5,418 nt of DNA, from assembly GCA_913042885.1 (NCBI GenBank), contig CAJWLW010000325.1:1-5418 (forward strand), in the 5' to 3' direction. This document shows, piece by piece, positions 1 through 5,418 of the stretch. The notes beneath the pieces are model-generated. The model worked only from the letters and a program-made list of their open reading frames with translations. It ran no database searches and was not told where the DNA came from. This DNA is from an uncultured Lentisphaeria bacterium (GTDB lineage: Bacteria > Verrucomicrobiota > Lentisphaeria > JABSQK01 > CAJWLW01). Numbering within the stretch: position 1 is the first letter of the stretch; every line of letters starts with the position of its first letter. The position numbers and the translations under genes were made by a program.

Positions 1-215
1 CCGGGCTGATTCGCCGGCGCGTGCAGGAGCTGGCCGGAAAATTCGTCGTTGGCGTAGTCGATCAGTGACCACTCGGCAAGGTGATTGGCGGGTTTGCAGG
101 CCGAGAAGTCGGTGATCCACACAGAGGCGCGACCGTCATCGGTCCCCTCGGCAGTCGATCCAAGCGGTTTCTCGTAGAACGGTTTGCCGTGCCATTTGTC
201 GATTGTGTCGGGCAT
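1..215 (-). CDS. Unrecognised protein, N-terminal 71 codons (runs off left edge)
   Basis: This reading frame starts at an ATG (213-215) and stays open to the window edge. The start of the product reads MPDTIDKWHGKPFYEK, and the end of the visible part reads EFSGQLLHAPANQPG. It is hydrophilic, with several tryptophans and acidic residues and no signal peptide or membrane segment. Codon composition resembles its neighbours. The frame is open a further 60 bases upstream to a stop at 276-278, but no ATG, GTG or TTG occurs in frame there, so this ATG is the only reasonable start. No Shine-Dalgarno sequence precedes it; instead a short inverted repeat abuts it. It follows the RIFT-barrel gene by 69 bp on the same strand and is probably co-transcribed. 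I do not recognise the family and assign no function. The coding call is fairly secure because of context and composition. Confidence 0.7.
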   Translation of the reverse strand, partial: MPDTIDKWHGKPFYEKPLGSTAEGTDDGRASVWITDFSACKPANHLAEWSLIDYANDEFSGQLLHAPANQP

Positions 216-217
216 CA

Positions 218-241
218 GAAAGCTGTCAGGCTTCGGCTTTC
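218..241 (-). other. Short inverted repeat abutting a start codon
   Basis: On the minus strand GAAAGC and GCTTTC form a perfect 6-bp stem around a 12-base loop. The stem ends two bases before the ATG of the partial gene at the left edge. No Shine-Dalgarno sequence is visible there, so an RNA hairpin would sit exactly where the ribosome must bind. It could modulate translation, or attenuate between this gene and the one upstream. No U-tract follows, so it is not a classical terminator. A 6-bp stem can arise by chance. Confidence 0.3.
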
Positions 242-284
242 GGGTTTGGGAAGTCGAGTTTTCAACGCTACTTCGCTACTAATG

Positions 285-2567
285 CTAAAATTTCACCGGT
301 GGCGGTTCGCTCATCTGTTCGAGCACGTTTACGTCGTGGGCCGCCTTCAGAAACCCGATGCAAGACCGGTAGTGCTTGCTCGCGGAACGGACTTGGCCTC
401 CGGCGGCGACAGGCATACCAGTGAAACGGAAAAAGTCGATCCCCTCCTCCAGAAACCGGCGTTCGCCCGTGGCGTACCAGAGGTAGGCGTAGACAGGCAG
501 CGTCAGGTTCAGGTCGTAGGGCTCGAGTTGATCGCCCCAGGTCGTACCGACGTCGTTGCGGCCGTTCGTCATCTGCCAGTCGAGAATTGTAACCGCCAGC
601 TCGAGTGCGGCCTTGTCACCGGTGATTCGGTGCAGGCCGGTCAGCCCCGACAATACGGTGCCGGTGCCATAGCTCATCCCCATGCTGTCTAAGGTACCTC
701 TCCGATCAACGACCTCCGCGATCTCGTCGCGGATGGTCTGCGCGCAGCGCAGACAGCGCTCGTCCTGGGTGATCTCGACCACAGCGTTCAAGGCAATCAA
801 GGCCCAGCCGAACATACGGCTCTCGGTACGCAACGGTTCGATCCTTTCCTCGACGTACTTGCACAGGTTGCGCCCAAGACTGCGTGCCACCTCGAGTGCC
901 CGGGCATCGCCGCTGGTCAGGTAGTATTGCAGCAACCCTTCCGTCCAGGTGTGACTGGGATAAACCGATGCCGTCGTGTGCCCGGCACTGTGCGCCGGGA
1001 TACCGCCGACTTTCCAGGGGTCGTCGCTGCGCCTTACAAAATCGACATCAACCTGATGCTGTGCCGACACGCGGGTACTGAGCCAGGCTTTGGGGCGATT
1101 GCTTCGCCAGTACTGCGTGGCCGCCTGCGCAGTGAAGTCGTGCTCGTTGTTGAGCCAGACCGTATGGTCGCCGAGCCCGTGACTGGCGTACCCGGCTGCA
1201 TAGCCGGAGTTCGGGTCGTCGCCATAGCCGAACATACCGGAAACCCAGCCACGCTCGATGGTCGCGGCCATGTTGGCCTCGAGGTGACGATAGCGCAGCG
1301 GCAGCCACTCCATGATATATTCCATTCCCATCACCTTGCACTGCTGAAACCAGGGAAACGGCAGGGATACGTTCGCCGGTGCTTCCCATTGGTGAAACGC
1401 CTTGTGCATGTCCAAGGCCGAAACATCCGGCGCCAGCAGGGCGATAGTCGCCTCGTGCCGGCGCGCCATACCTTGGCGCAGGGTCGGCAGCTTGGCATCG
1501 CGCGGCCACATGTGGAATGCCATGTCACCGCCGGTCGCCGACAAGCATTTGGGATCATTCTCACAGGCCTCATGCAAGACCGCCACGGCGGACCAGCCAT
1601 CGCCCCGCAGACCAAGGTACGGGTAGACCATGTCGCGGTTGGTCATCAGATACGGCGCGTAGCCGGTGGTGTCTTCCCGTAGGCTGTTCACGTCCGCAAT
1701 TCGCGCGATCGTCTCGTTAAAGTCGATCTGTACGTCCTCCGGCACCTCGCACAGGCGCGGAAAGGAACTTTGCCCGGAACTCAACTGGCCGACAACGTGC
1801 GAAACTTTGCCGCCGGCTGACGACAACCGCAGCCCGATCTCGCTGACCACTACACCGTCGGGCTCCTCACCCATGTTCAGGAACGTATGGGCCAGGTGCA
1901 TGTCGGCACGTCCGGCATCCAACCGAACTTCGACGATGTAATCGAGGAAGACATCTCCGGCGGCATTGCAGTGCTTCCCGTGCAGCTCAACGACGGCGGT
2001 GATCGGTCCGGATTGAACGACGCGAACCTCGTCGACTGTCCCGCTGAATCGGGTCCCATCGTCATCCACGGTCCACAAATCCAGCAGCCCATCAAAAACC
2101 GCAGCGTTGCCGACAGTCAGGCGTAAGCTCGGGTGGTCACCGGTTGTGCCGATCTCAATGCGGGCGACGCCGTTGTCCAGACTCGTGCAGCCTTCGGCTT
2201 GTTCGACAGCAACAGGATTCTCGGGCACCGGCGACGCCGCACCGTCGAAACGCAGGTCGAATTCGGCGGGTGCGTCGTTGGCCACGTCACATTGGAACGT
2301 CAGGTAGGCAAACATGATGCTGCCATCCGGCCACTGCGCCAGCGCCCGGGTCTGAAGCGGCACCGCGGTGCCGGTCGCATCGACGAGTTGCAATGCCGCC
2401 AAATCGTTTATTTTACCCTGGGGTAAGGGCACACCACGCCCGACAGTCCACACCGTGCGTCGATCCGCCACCGGCGTGTTGTGCACGTAACCCAGCCCCT
2501 GGAAGGCATAAGATTCCAGCCCCGCTGGCGGTACAGCTACGCCAATCTTCACGCTTTCGTCAGACAT
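285..2567 (-). CDS. PcRGLX/YetA-like protein (RIFT barrel plus alpha/alpha barrel)
   Basis: A 760-residue protein resembling the exo-rhamnogalacturonan lyase PcRGLX (polysaccharide lyase family 26) and Bacillus YetA. The N-terminal RIFT-barrel signature is visible at residues 43-91: GRGVPLPQGKI, then VPLQTRALAQWPDGSIMFAY. A second, beta-rich region runs to about residue 390 and includes a long acid-containing stretch of alternating strands. The C-terminal part looks like an alpha/alpha barrel, with GLGDHTVWLNNEHDF ending at residue 478 and a histidine-rich PAHSAGH...SHTWTEGLLQYY segment (H526, H530, H539), the likely active-site face. There is no signal peptide, so it should act in the cytoplasm on imported oligosaccharide. 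Family members are usually somewhat longer (about 850 residues in YetA). The start is ATG, with GGGGAA at 2573-2578 five bases upstream. It lies 18 bp after the epimerase relic and 69 bp before the next gene. Lyase activity and substrate are inferred; many bacterial homologues are uncharacterised. Confidence 0.85.
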   Translation of the reverse strand: MSDESVKIGVAVPPAGLESYAFQGLGYVHNTPVADRRTVWTVGRGVPLPQGKINDLAALQLVDATGTAVPLQTRALAQWPDGSIMFAYLTFQCDVANDAPAEFDLRFDGAASPVPENPVAVEQAEGCTSLDNGVARIEIGTTGDHPSLRLTVGNAAVFDGLLDLWTVDDDGTRFSGTVDEVRVVQSGPITAVVELHGKHCNAAGDVFLDYIVEVRLDAGRADMHLAHTFLNMGEEPDGVVVSEIGLRLSSAGGKVSHVVGQLSSGQSSFPRLCEVPEDVQIDFNETIARIADVNSLREDTTGYAPYLMTNRDMVYPYLGLRGDGWSAVAVLHEACENDPKCLSATGGDMAFHMWPRDAKLPTLRQGMARRHEATIALLAPDVSALDMHKAFHQWEAPANVSLPFPWFQQCKVMGMEYIMEWLPLRYRHLEANMAATIERGWVSGMFGYGDDPNSGYAAGYASHGLGDHTVWLNNEHDFTAQAATQYWRSNRPKAWLSTRVSAQHQVDVDFVRRSDDPWKVGGIPAHSAGHTTASVYPSHTWTEGLLQYYLTSGDARALEVARSLGRNLCKYVEERIEPLRTESRMFGWALIALNAVVEITQDERCLRCAQTIRDEIAEVVDRRGTLDSMGMSYGTGTVLSGLTGLHRITGDKAALELAVTILDWQMTNGRNDVGTTWGDQLEPYDLNLTLPVYAYLWYATGERRFLEEGIDFFRFTGMPVAAGGQVRSASKHYRSCIGFLKAAHDVNVLEQMSEPPPVKF

Positions 2568-2585
2568 TTAGGTTCCCCGGTTGTG

Positions 2586-3035
2586 TTAAGAATTCAGACA
2601 CGCCACCAGCGCGTCTTCTGCAGAATAGTCACATTCAGCCTTGTCGCGGCCCTGGTCCGGCCACTATTGATAGGTCACCACCATGCCCTCGAGCAGCGCG
2701 TACGTGGGACGCCAGCCGAGACCCCAGCGGATTTTCTCGTCGTTGTAAACACAAATATCGACCGTGCCGAAGGGGGAATATACCCGGAACCCGTGTTGCT
2801 GCTTCGTCCATTAGTTTAGAATTCTGCGATAAAAACGGGTTGTGCGGGCCATAGACCACTGGCGCCCGCAGCACGGTCGCAGTAAAGCGGTCGTCAGCAG
2901 CCGTGACCCCGATTCCGGCAACGTCGCCGGCGAAATGCCGCGGTTGAGAACCGTCACCTGGTGAGATTGTCGAACCGGCAACTCAACCAGTCGTAAGCCA
3001 ATAAACTGCGTCCCGCCGAGTACAAGGATTTCCAA
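2586..3035 (-). pseudogene. Decayed NAD-dependent epimerase/dehydratase (extended SDR)
   Basis: Fragments of one extended short-chain dehydrogenase remain in order. From a TTG (3033-3035) the frame gives MEILVLGGTQFIG, the Rossmann dinucleotide-binding motif, then HQVTVLNRG. From about 2896 another frame gives FTATVLRAPVVYGPHNPF, the post-catalytic strand of these epimerases. At a run of five Ts (2831-2835, minus strand) the sense returns to the first frame as FYRRIL and hits TAA at 2811-2813. It continues after that stop as GFRVYSPFGTVDICVYND, then LGWRPTYALLEGMVVTYQ, reaches TAG at 2664-2666, and ends in a further 25 codons closed by TAA at 2586-2588. Intact relatives are about 300 residues; only about 140 codon equivalents survive, and the region with the Tyr-x-x-x-Lys catalytic pair is gone. 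The start is 2 bp past the oxygenase stop, with GGGAG (3042-3046) six bases upstream, so the ancestor was translationally coupled to it. It is almost certainly non-functional. Confidence 0.88.
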
Positions 3036-3037
3036 CT

Positions 3038-3862
3038 TCAGCTCCCAGGCACCCAGGATTCGTGAACATTTTCGATCATCTCGCGAATGCGCGGCCGCTC
3101 GCTGCTGAGAAAACTCTCATGCAGCCTCGACCTGTCCGGCGTGTGTATGTTCAGCAGTTTGAAATGCTCGGGCTCAGTCGGTTTCTCCGCGAACTTCAAG
3201 GCGATGTAGCGCCGTCTACTCTGTTTGTGATAGACACCATGGAACAGGTACTGGCTGAACATCACCAGATCGCCCGGTTCAACCTCGAGCGGGACACAAG
3301 GCAGCTCGTCGCCCTCGACACCGAACAACCTGCGGCAGGTATCCGGCCGCTGCTCGTTGAGCGGATCAAGCAATTCAGCCAACGCCTGGAGGTGTGACCC
3401 GGGCACAATCCGCAGCGCCCCGGTGTCTTTAGTCGTCGGCTCGAAATAGATCATGTGCTTGATGCAACCGTAGGTCATACCGTTCACAACATCGCGATCC
3501 GAATGCCAGAAATGGTCGTCGAGCTCACTGTCTTCGCGTCGATTGCCTTCCGACCCGCCCCAAATGAAGCCCGGCCCGAGCAGCTGCAACACCGGCTCGT
3601 AGATACGGTCATCGTCCACCAGGTAGACCAACTGCGGGCAGGGCTCGATGAAATTACCGACTTCGACCTTCCCCGCTGTCTCCATTTGCCGCCAAAGGCC
3701 CTCCACCGCCCGGACGATCGCGGCCATCTCATCCGGCGGAAATACTTGGCGACGGATCAAATAACCAAAGGTCTTGAAGTGTGCGATCTGTTGTTTGGTA
3801 AGCTTTATCGGGTGACCTTTTGGGTATGCAGGCACTGTACCCCGTTTGCCGCTCGCTTCCAA
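3038..3862 (-). CDS. Phytanoyl-CoA dioxygenase (PhyH) family Fe(II)/2-oxoglutarate oxygenase
   Basis: A non-haem iron oxygenase of the PhyH family, which hydroxylates (occasionally halogenates) small organic substrates using O2 and 2-oxoglutarate. The iron triad is visible as H120 and D122 in HFWHSDRD and H208 in YLFHGVYH. R217 or R218 in SRRRYIAL is the expected 2-oxoglutarate anchor. The segments DTGALRIVPGSH (146-157) and EPGDLVMFSQ (195-204) are typical of the fold. Length (274 residues at most) is normal, and no signal peptide is seen. Coordinates give the longest open version, from a TTG. The family's usual N-terminus aligns with KLTKQQIAHFKTFGYLI at residues 20-36, so the true start is probably nearer: a GTG at residue 10 (3833-3835), or an ATA at residue 19 preceded by a good ribosome-binding site. 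It heads the minus-strand block and nearly abuts the epimerase relic. The substrate is unknown. Confidence 0.9.
   Translation of the reverse strand: MEASGKRGTVPAYPKGHPIKLTKQQIAHFKTFGYLIRRQVFPPDEMAAIVRAVEGLWRQMETAGKVEVGNFIEPCPQLVYLVDDDRIYEPVLQLLGPGFIWGGSEGNRREDSELDDHFWHSDRDVVNGMTYGCIKHMIYFEPTTKDTGALRIVPGSHLQALAELLDPLNEQRPDTCRRLFGVEGDELPCVPLEVEPGDLVMFSQYLFHGVYHKQSRRRYIALKFAEKPTEPEHFKLLNIHTPDRSRLHESFLSSERPRIREMIENVHESWVPGS
3816..3821 (-). promoter_or_regulatory. Ribosome-binding site facing an ATA codon in PhyH
   Basis: The minus strand reads AAAAGG, then a 7-base spacer, then ATA AAG CTT ACC (from 3808). This is the best Shine-Dalgarno match near the start of the oxygenase. It points at an ATA codon exactly where PhyH proteins usually begin (x-K-L-T-x-x-Q). 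The conventional alternatives are a GTG at 3833-3835, with GGGG four bases upstream, and a TTG at 3860-3862 with only a weak match. Either ATA initiates inefficiently, an ancestral ATG mutated and an upstream start took over, or the AAAAGG is incidental. Confidence 0.4.
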
Positions 3863-3969
3863 ATTCTTCGATTATTCCATTCGCGGCACTGCGTCGCCGT
3901 CCGGTCAGCCGTCCGAAAGCTCGCGTGGGTGGCCAGGATCACGCCGAGACGCACCGGGAAACTGGGTGG

Positions 3970-3983
3970 CTATTTGAAAATAG
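3970..3983. repeat. Palindrome CTATTT-GA-AAATAG in divergent intergenic region
   Basis: A perfect 6+2+6 inverted repeat lies in the 233-bp gap (3863-4095) between the divergent oxygenase and PHP genes. It is A/T-rich inside a G/C-rich surrounding and is followed after four bases by a second palindrome. The pair is a reasonable candidate operator for the divergent transcripts. The rest of the gap (3863-3969) shows no gene or RNA, and I could not pick out a convincing promoter for the minus-strand block. Confidence 0.4.
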
Positions 3984-3987
3984 TCTG

Positions 3988-4000
3988 TCCAGAGTCTGGA
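3988..4000. repeat. Palindrome TCCAGA-G-TCTGGA, possible operator
   Basis: A perfect 6+1+6 inverted repeat ends 22 bases upstream of the candidate -35 of the PHP gene. Its position suits an activator site for the plus-strand gene or a shared site for both divergent units. No regulator gene is present in the window, so the cognate protein is unknown. Confidence 0.4.
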
Positions 4001-4022
4001 TTAATTGCTTTGAATTCCGCTC

Positions 4023-4051
4023 TTGGATTACCTGCAACCGGCTACTATACT
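4023..4051 (+). promoter_or_regulatory. Candidate sigma-70-type promoter for the PHP gene
   Basis: TTGGAT (4023-4028) and TATACT (4046-4051) are separated by exactly 17 bp. The -10 matches the consensus at five of six positions; the -35 matches at only three, which fits an activator-assisted promoter next to the upstream palindromes. Transcription would begin near 4058, giving a leader of about 40 bases before the ATG. This is based on the motif alone. Confidence 0.45.
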
Positions 4052-4083
4052 GAGCCAATTCATAGCAGAACAGACCATCAAAC

Positions 4084-4089
4084 AAAGGA
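4084..4089 (+). promoter_or_regulatory. Ribosome-binding site of the PHP gene
   Basis: AAAGGA lies six bases before the ATG at 4096, a standard spacing. It fixes this ATG as the start. Confidence 0.7.
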
Positions 4090-4095
4090 AAATAG

Positions 4096-4971
4096 ATGCC
4101 CAAGCTCGATCACCCATATCGGCAGTTGACCAACGGCCAATGGTTGCGTGGCAACCTCCACACCCACACCAACAACAGCGACGGTGCAGAACGGCCGCAG
4201 CGGGTTATCAACGACTACGCAAAACTGGGCTACGATTTTCTAGCAATCTCCGACCACGACATCCTGACGAACAGTCGAGATTACAAGCAGTGGGACAACC
4301 GGGGCATGGTGCTGCTCCCCGGTAACGAGATCACCGCCAACGGATGTCATATCCTGCACGTCGGTGCGGACCGGTTGGTGCCGCCGCTTCGGCAACGCCA
4401 GGAAGTGTTCAATCGGGTCACGGCCGGCAGCGGACTGGCCGTCGTTGCACATCCCAACTGGCAGGAGGCGTTCGATTATACGTCGATCGATAAATTGAGG
4501 GAGTGGGTCGGCTATCACGGCCTCGAAGTATTCAACACCGTTATCGGTCGTCTGCAAGGCTCACCGTATTGCACCAACAAGTGGGATATCCTGCTGTCGG
4601 AGGGGCGCCGGCTCTTCGGCTACGCCCACGATGACAGTCATATCCGCAGCGATATCGGCAGCGGCTGGAATATGGTGTACAGCCAGGAGCGCACAGCCAA
4701 GGGGATCCTGGCAGCCATCGCCGCCGGCCGATTCTACCCTTCGACCGGCGTGATCATTTCGTCGATCCGCGTGCGGGGCAGCCGCATCCGAATCGAGACC
4801 GAGAACGCCAGGCGCATCGTCGCCATCGGCCACCGGGGAGCCCGCCTGCAGGTCACCGATGACAGTCACATCGATTTCGAAGCCAACCCGGATTCGGGCT
4901 ACGTCCGCTTTGAATGCTGGGGTGACGGTGAACAGTTCGCCTGGACCCAGCCGTTCTTCAACAACGCTTGA
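4096..4971 (+). CDS. PHP-domain metallohydrolase (CehA/McbA-like)
   Basis: A 291-residue cytosolic protein of the polymerase-and-histidinol-phosphatase (PHP) superfamily, closest in style to CehA/McbA-type hydrolases. The metal-binding motifs occur in order: H22 and H24 in GNLHTHTNNSDG with D29, then D53-H54-D55 in AISDHD, E78 in LLPGNEIT with H85/H88 just after, H119 in VVAHPNW, and D180/H182 in YAHDDSH. These are the ligands of a bi- or trinuclear metal centre that hydrolyses phosphoesters or related bonds. Residues from about 215 to the end form a small beta-rich C-terminal domain. No signal peptide or membrane segment is seen. It is transcribed divergently from the oxygenase block, with its own candidate promoter and ribosome-binding site. 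The substrate cannot be deduced; a role with the divergent sugar/oxygenase genes is an inference from proximity. Confidence 0.92.
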   Translation: MPKLDHPYRQLTNGQWLRGNLHTHTNNSDGAERPQRVINDYAKLGYDFLAISDHDILTNSRDYKQWDNRGMVLLPGNEITANGCHILHVGADRLVPPLRQRQEVFNRVTAGSGLAVVAHPNWQEAFDYTSIDKLREWVGYHGLEVFNTVIGRLQGSPYCTNKWDILLSEGRRLFGYAHDDSHIRSDIGSGWNMVYSQERTAKGILAAIAAGRFYPSTGVIISSIRVRGSRIRIETENARRIVAIGHRGARLQVTDDSHIDFEANPDSGYVRFECWGDGEQFAWTQPFFNNA

Positions 4972-5002
4972 GCGCGTCCGCCTAATCGAAGTTTCCCCTC
5001 GA

Positions 5003-5018
5003 CCGCCAAACAAGGCGG
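5003..5018 (+). terminator. Weak hairpin after the PHP gene
   Basis: CCGCC and GGCGG form a perfect 5-bp stem around the loop AAACAA, 31 bases past the PHP stop codon. No T-rich tract follows on the plus strand, so it is at best a weak or factor-dependent terminator or a 3'-end stabiliser. Confidence 0.25.
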
Positions 5019-5026
5019 CGTGCCAC

Positions 5027-5084
5027 AAAAGGGAAGAGAAGAGAAAGGCGTACCCGTCTGATTCTATTCTCAGTGCCATACGCC
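5027..5084 (-). terminator. Candidate intrinsic terminator of the right-hand minus-strand gene
   Basis: Two bases past the stop codon of the right-edge gene, the minus strand shows GGCGTA (5079-5084) pairing with TACGCC (5047-5052). A nested inner stem, CTGA with TCAG (5058-5061 and 5070-5073), lies inside. A pyrimidine-rich, T-dominated tract follows down to about 5027. The order stem then T-tract suits termination of the minus-strand gene only. The large loop makes it a modest candidate. Confidence 0.45.
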
Positions 5085-5086
5085 CC

Positions 5087-5418
5087 TTACAGACGATCGT
5101 CGGACTGCAGGCGGTTGAGAAAGTCCTGGGCATCGGCCAGTTCCGGCGTGTCGGTTTTCGGCGCGGGATCTGCCGTCCGCTCGAGCTTCGTGCGCTTGAT
5201 GAAGAACTCCGGCTGCAACTGCACCAGTGCAATGTTTCTGGCGTGTTTGACGATGCGTTGAAACACGCCCATGTACTGGGCACAGAAAACAGCTGCCAAC
5301 GGATCGATCTCGTGGTTGGTGACCTGGCCGGTCAACGCTTCACGCAGAACGCCCTGCCGCTCCTTGAACGCATCTCGGGCGTCAAGGATGTCGCGGGCAG
5401 ATTTCTGAAACGCTTTCT
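5087..5418 (-). CDS. Unidentified helical protein, C-terminal 109 residues (runs off right edge)
   Basis: An open frame enters from the right edge and ends at TAA (5087-5089). An internal TTG near 5335 is not a credible start because the frame continues unbroken upstream of it. The visible part looks almost wholly helical: a charged segment (ARDAFKERQGVLREALTG), then AAVFCAQYMGVFQRIVKHAR and NIALVQLQPEFFIKR, then a hydrophilic acidic tail ending ADAQDFLNRLQSDDRL. No membrane span is seen. The pattern of a helix ending in R-I-x-x-H-A-x-N-I-A faintly resembles PhoU-type helical bundles, but this is too weak to name the family. It converges with the PHP gene across 115 bp and has its own terminator candidate, so it is probably a separate transcription unit. 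Confidence 0.75.
   Translation of the reverse strand, partial: KAFQKSARDILDARDAFKERQGVLREALTGQVTNHEIDPLAAVFCAQYMGVFQRIVKHARNIALVQLQPEFFIKRTKLERTADPAPKTDTPELADAQDFLNRLQSDDRL

Noticed and set aside
927..1682. 251-codon open frame on the plus strand inside the RIFT-barrel gene
   Set aside because: It lies wholly antisense to a well-supported 760-residue gene, and its product is arginine/glycine/proline-rich without any domain motif, as expected for a shadow frame in GC-rich DNA.
2586..2830. AGAATTC present twice, at about 2589-2595 and 2818-2824, near the ends of the decayed epimerase
   Set aside because: A 7-base repeat could be deletion microhomology, but both copies are still present and such short matches are expected by chance.
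2635..2874. 79-codon minus-strand frame starting with the LRAPVVYGPHN segment as a separate small gene
   Set aside because: Its first part is plainly the middle of the epimerase and the remainder is out-of-frame noise; it is a fragment of the relic, not an independent gene.
3863..4043. Search for a minus-strand promoter driving the PhyH block
   Set aside because: Only poor matches were seen, such as TTGCAG-N17-TTCAAA or a TATAGT without a -35, so none is annotated.
3455..4129. 224-codon plus-strand frame spanning the PhyH gene and the intergenic region
   Set aside because: It is antisense to the PhyH iron-binding motifs, crosses the promoter region and overlaps the PHP start in another frame; no recognisable domain.
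4561..5283. 240-codon minus-strand open frame across the PHP gene end and the convergent gap
   Set aside because: It is antisense to the conserved metal motifs of the PHP gene and out of frame with the right-edge gene, with low-complexity serine/arginine-rich ends.

Overview
The window is a moderately GC-rich bacterial segment with compact, mostly intact genes and short spacers. It carries no rRNA, tRNA, CRISPR array or recognisable mobile element. The gene families present are a PcRGLX/YetA-like RIFT-barrel protein, a phytanoyl-CoA dioxygenase (PhyH) family oxygenase, an NAD-dependent epimerase relic and a CehA/McbA-type PHP metallohydrolase. From memory, this mix recalls environmental, polysaccharide-using lineages such as Latescibacterota, Poribacteria or Planctomycetota. 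No marker gene is present, so that placement is an inference.

Layout. A minus-strand gene block reads from about 3862 down to the left edge: a PhyH-family oxygenase (3038-3862), a badly decayed nucleotide-sugar epimerase/dehydratase relic (2586-3035), a 760-residue PcRGLX/YetA-like protein (285-2567), and the first 71 codons of an unrecognised protein (1-215) that runs off the window. Spacers are 2, 18 and 69 bp, so the block is probably one operon. A 233-bp divergent intergenic region (3863-4095) holds two adjacent short palindromes and a plausible sigma-70-type promoter for the plus-strand PHP metallohydrolase (4096-4971). That gene converges on the C-terminal end of an unidentified minus-strand gene (5087-5418), with a terminator-like hairpin between them.

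How the genes may work together. The RIFT-barrel protein and the epimerase relic point to carbohydrate or uronic-acid/deoxysugar metabolism. PhyH enzymes hydroxylate small organic molecules, and PHP proteins hydrolyse phosphoester or related bonds. None of the intact proteins has an evident signal peptide, so the products look cytosolic and would act on imported oligosaccharides or small molecules. The substrate cannot be read from the sequence.

Most notable observations. (1) The epimerase relic keeps its start, its translational coupling and its C-terminal tail, but has lost its catalytic middle and carries a frameshift and two in-frame stops. (2) The conserved N-terminus of PhyH aligns with an ATA codon that sits at ideal distance from an AAAAGG ribosome-binding site. 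(3) Paired palindromes lie next to the divergent promoter. I see no convincing case for an entirely new defence or mobile system here.
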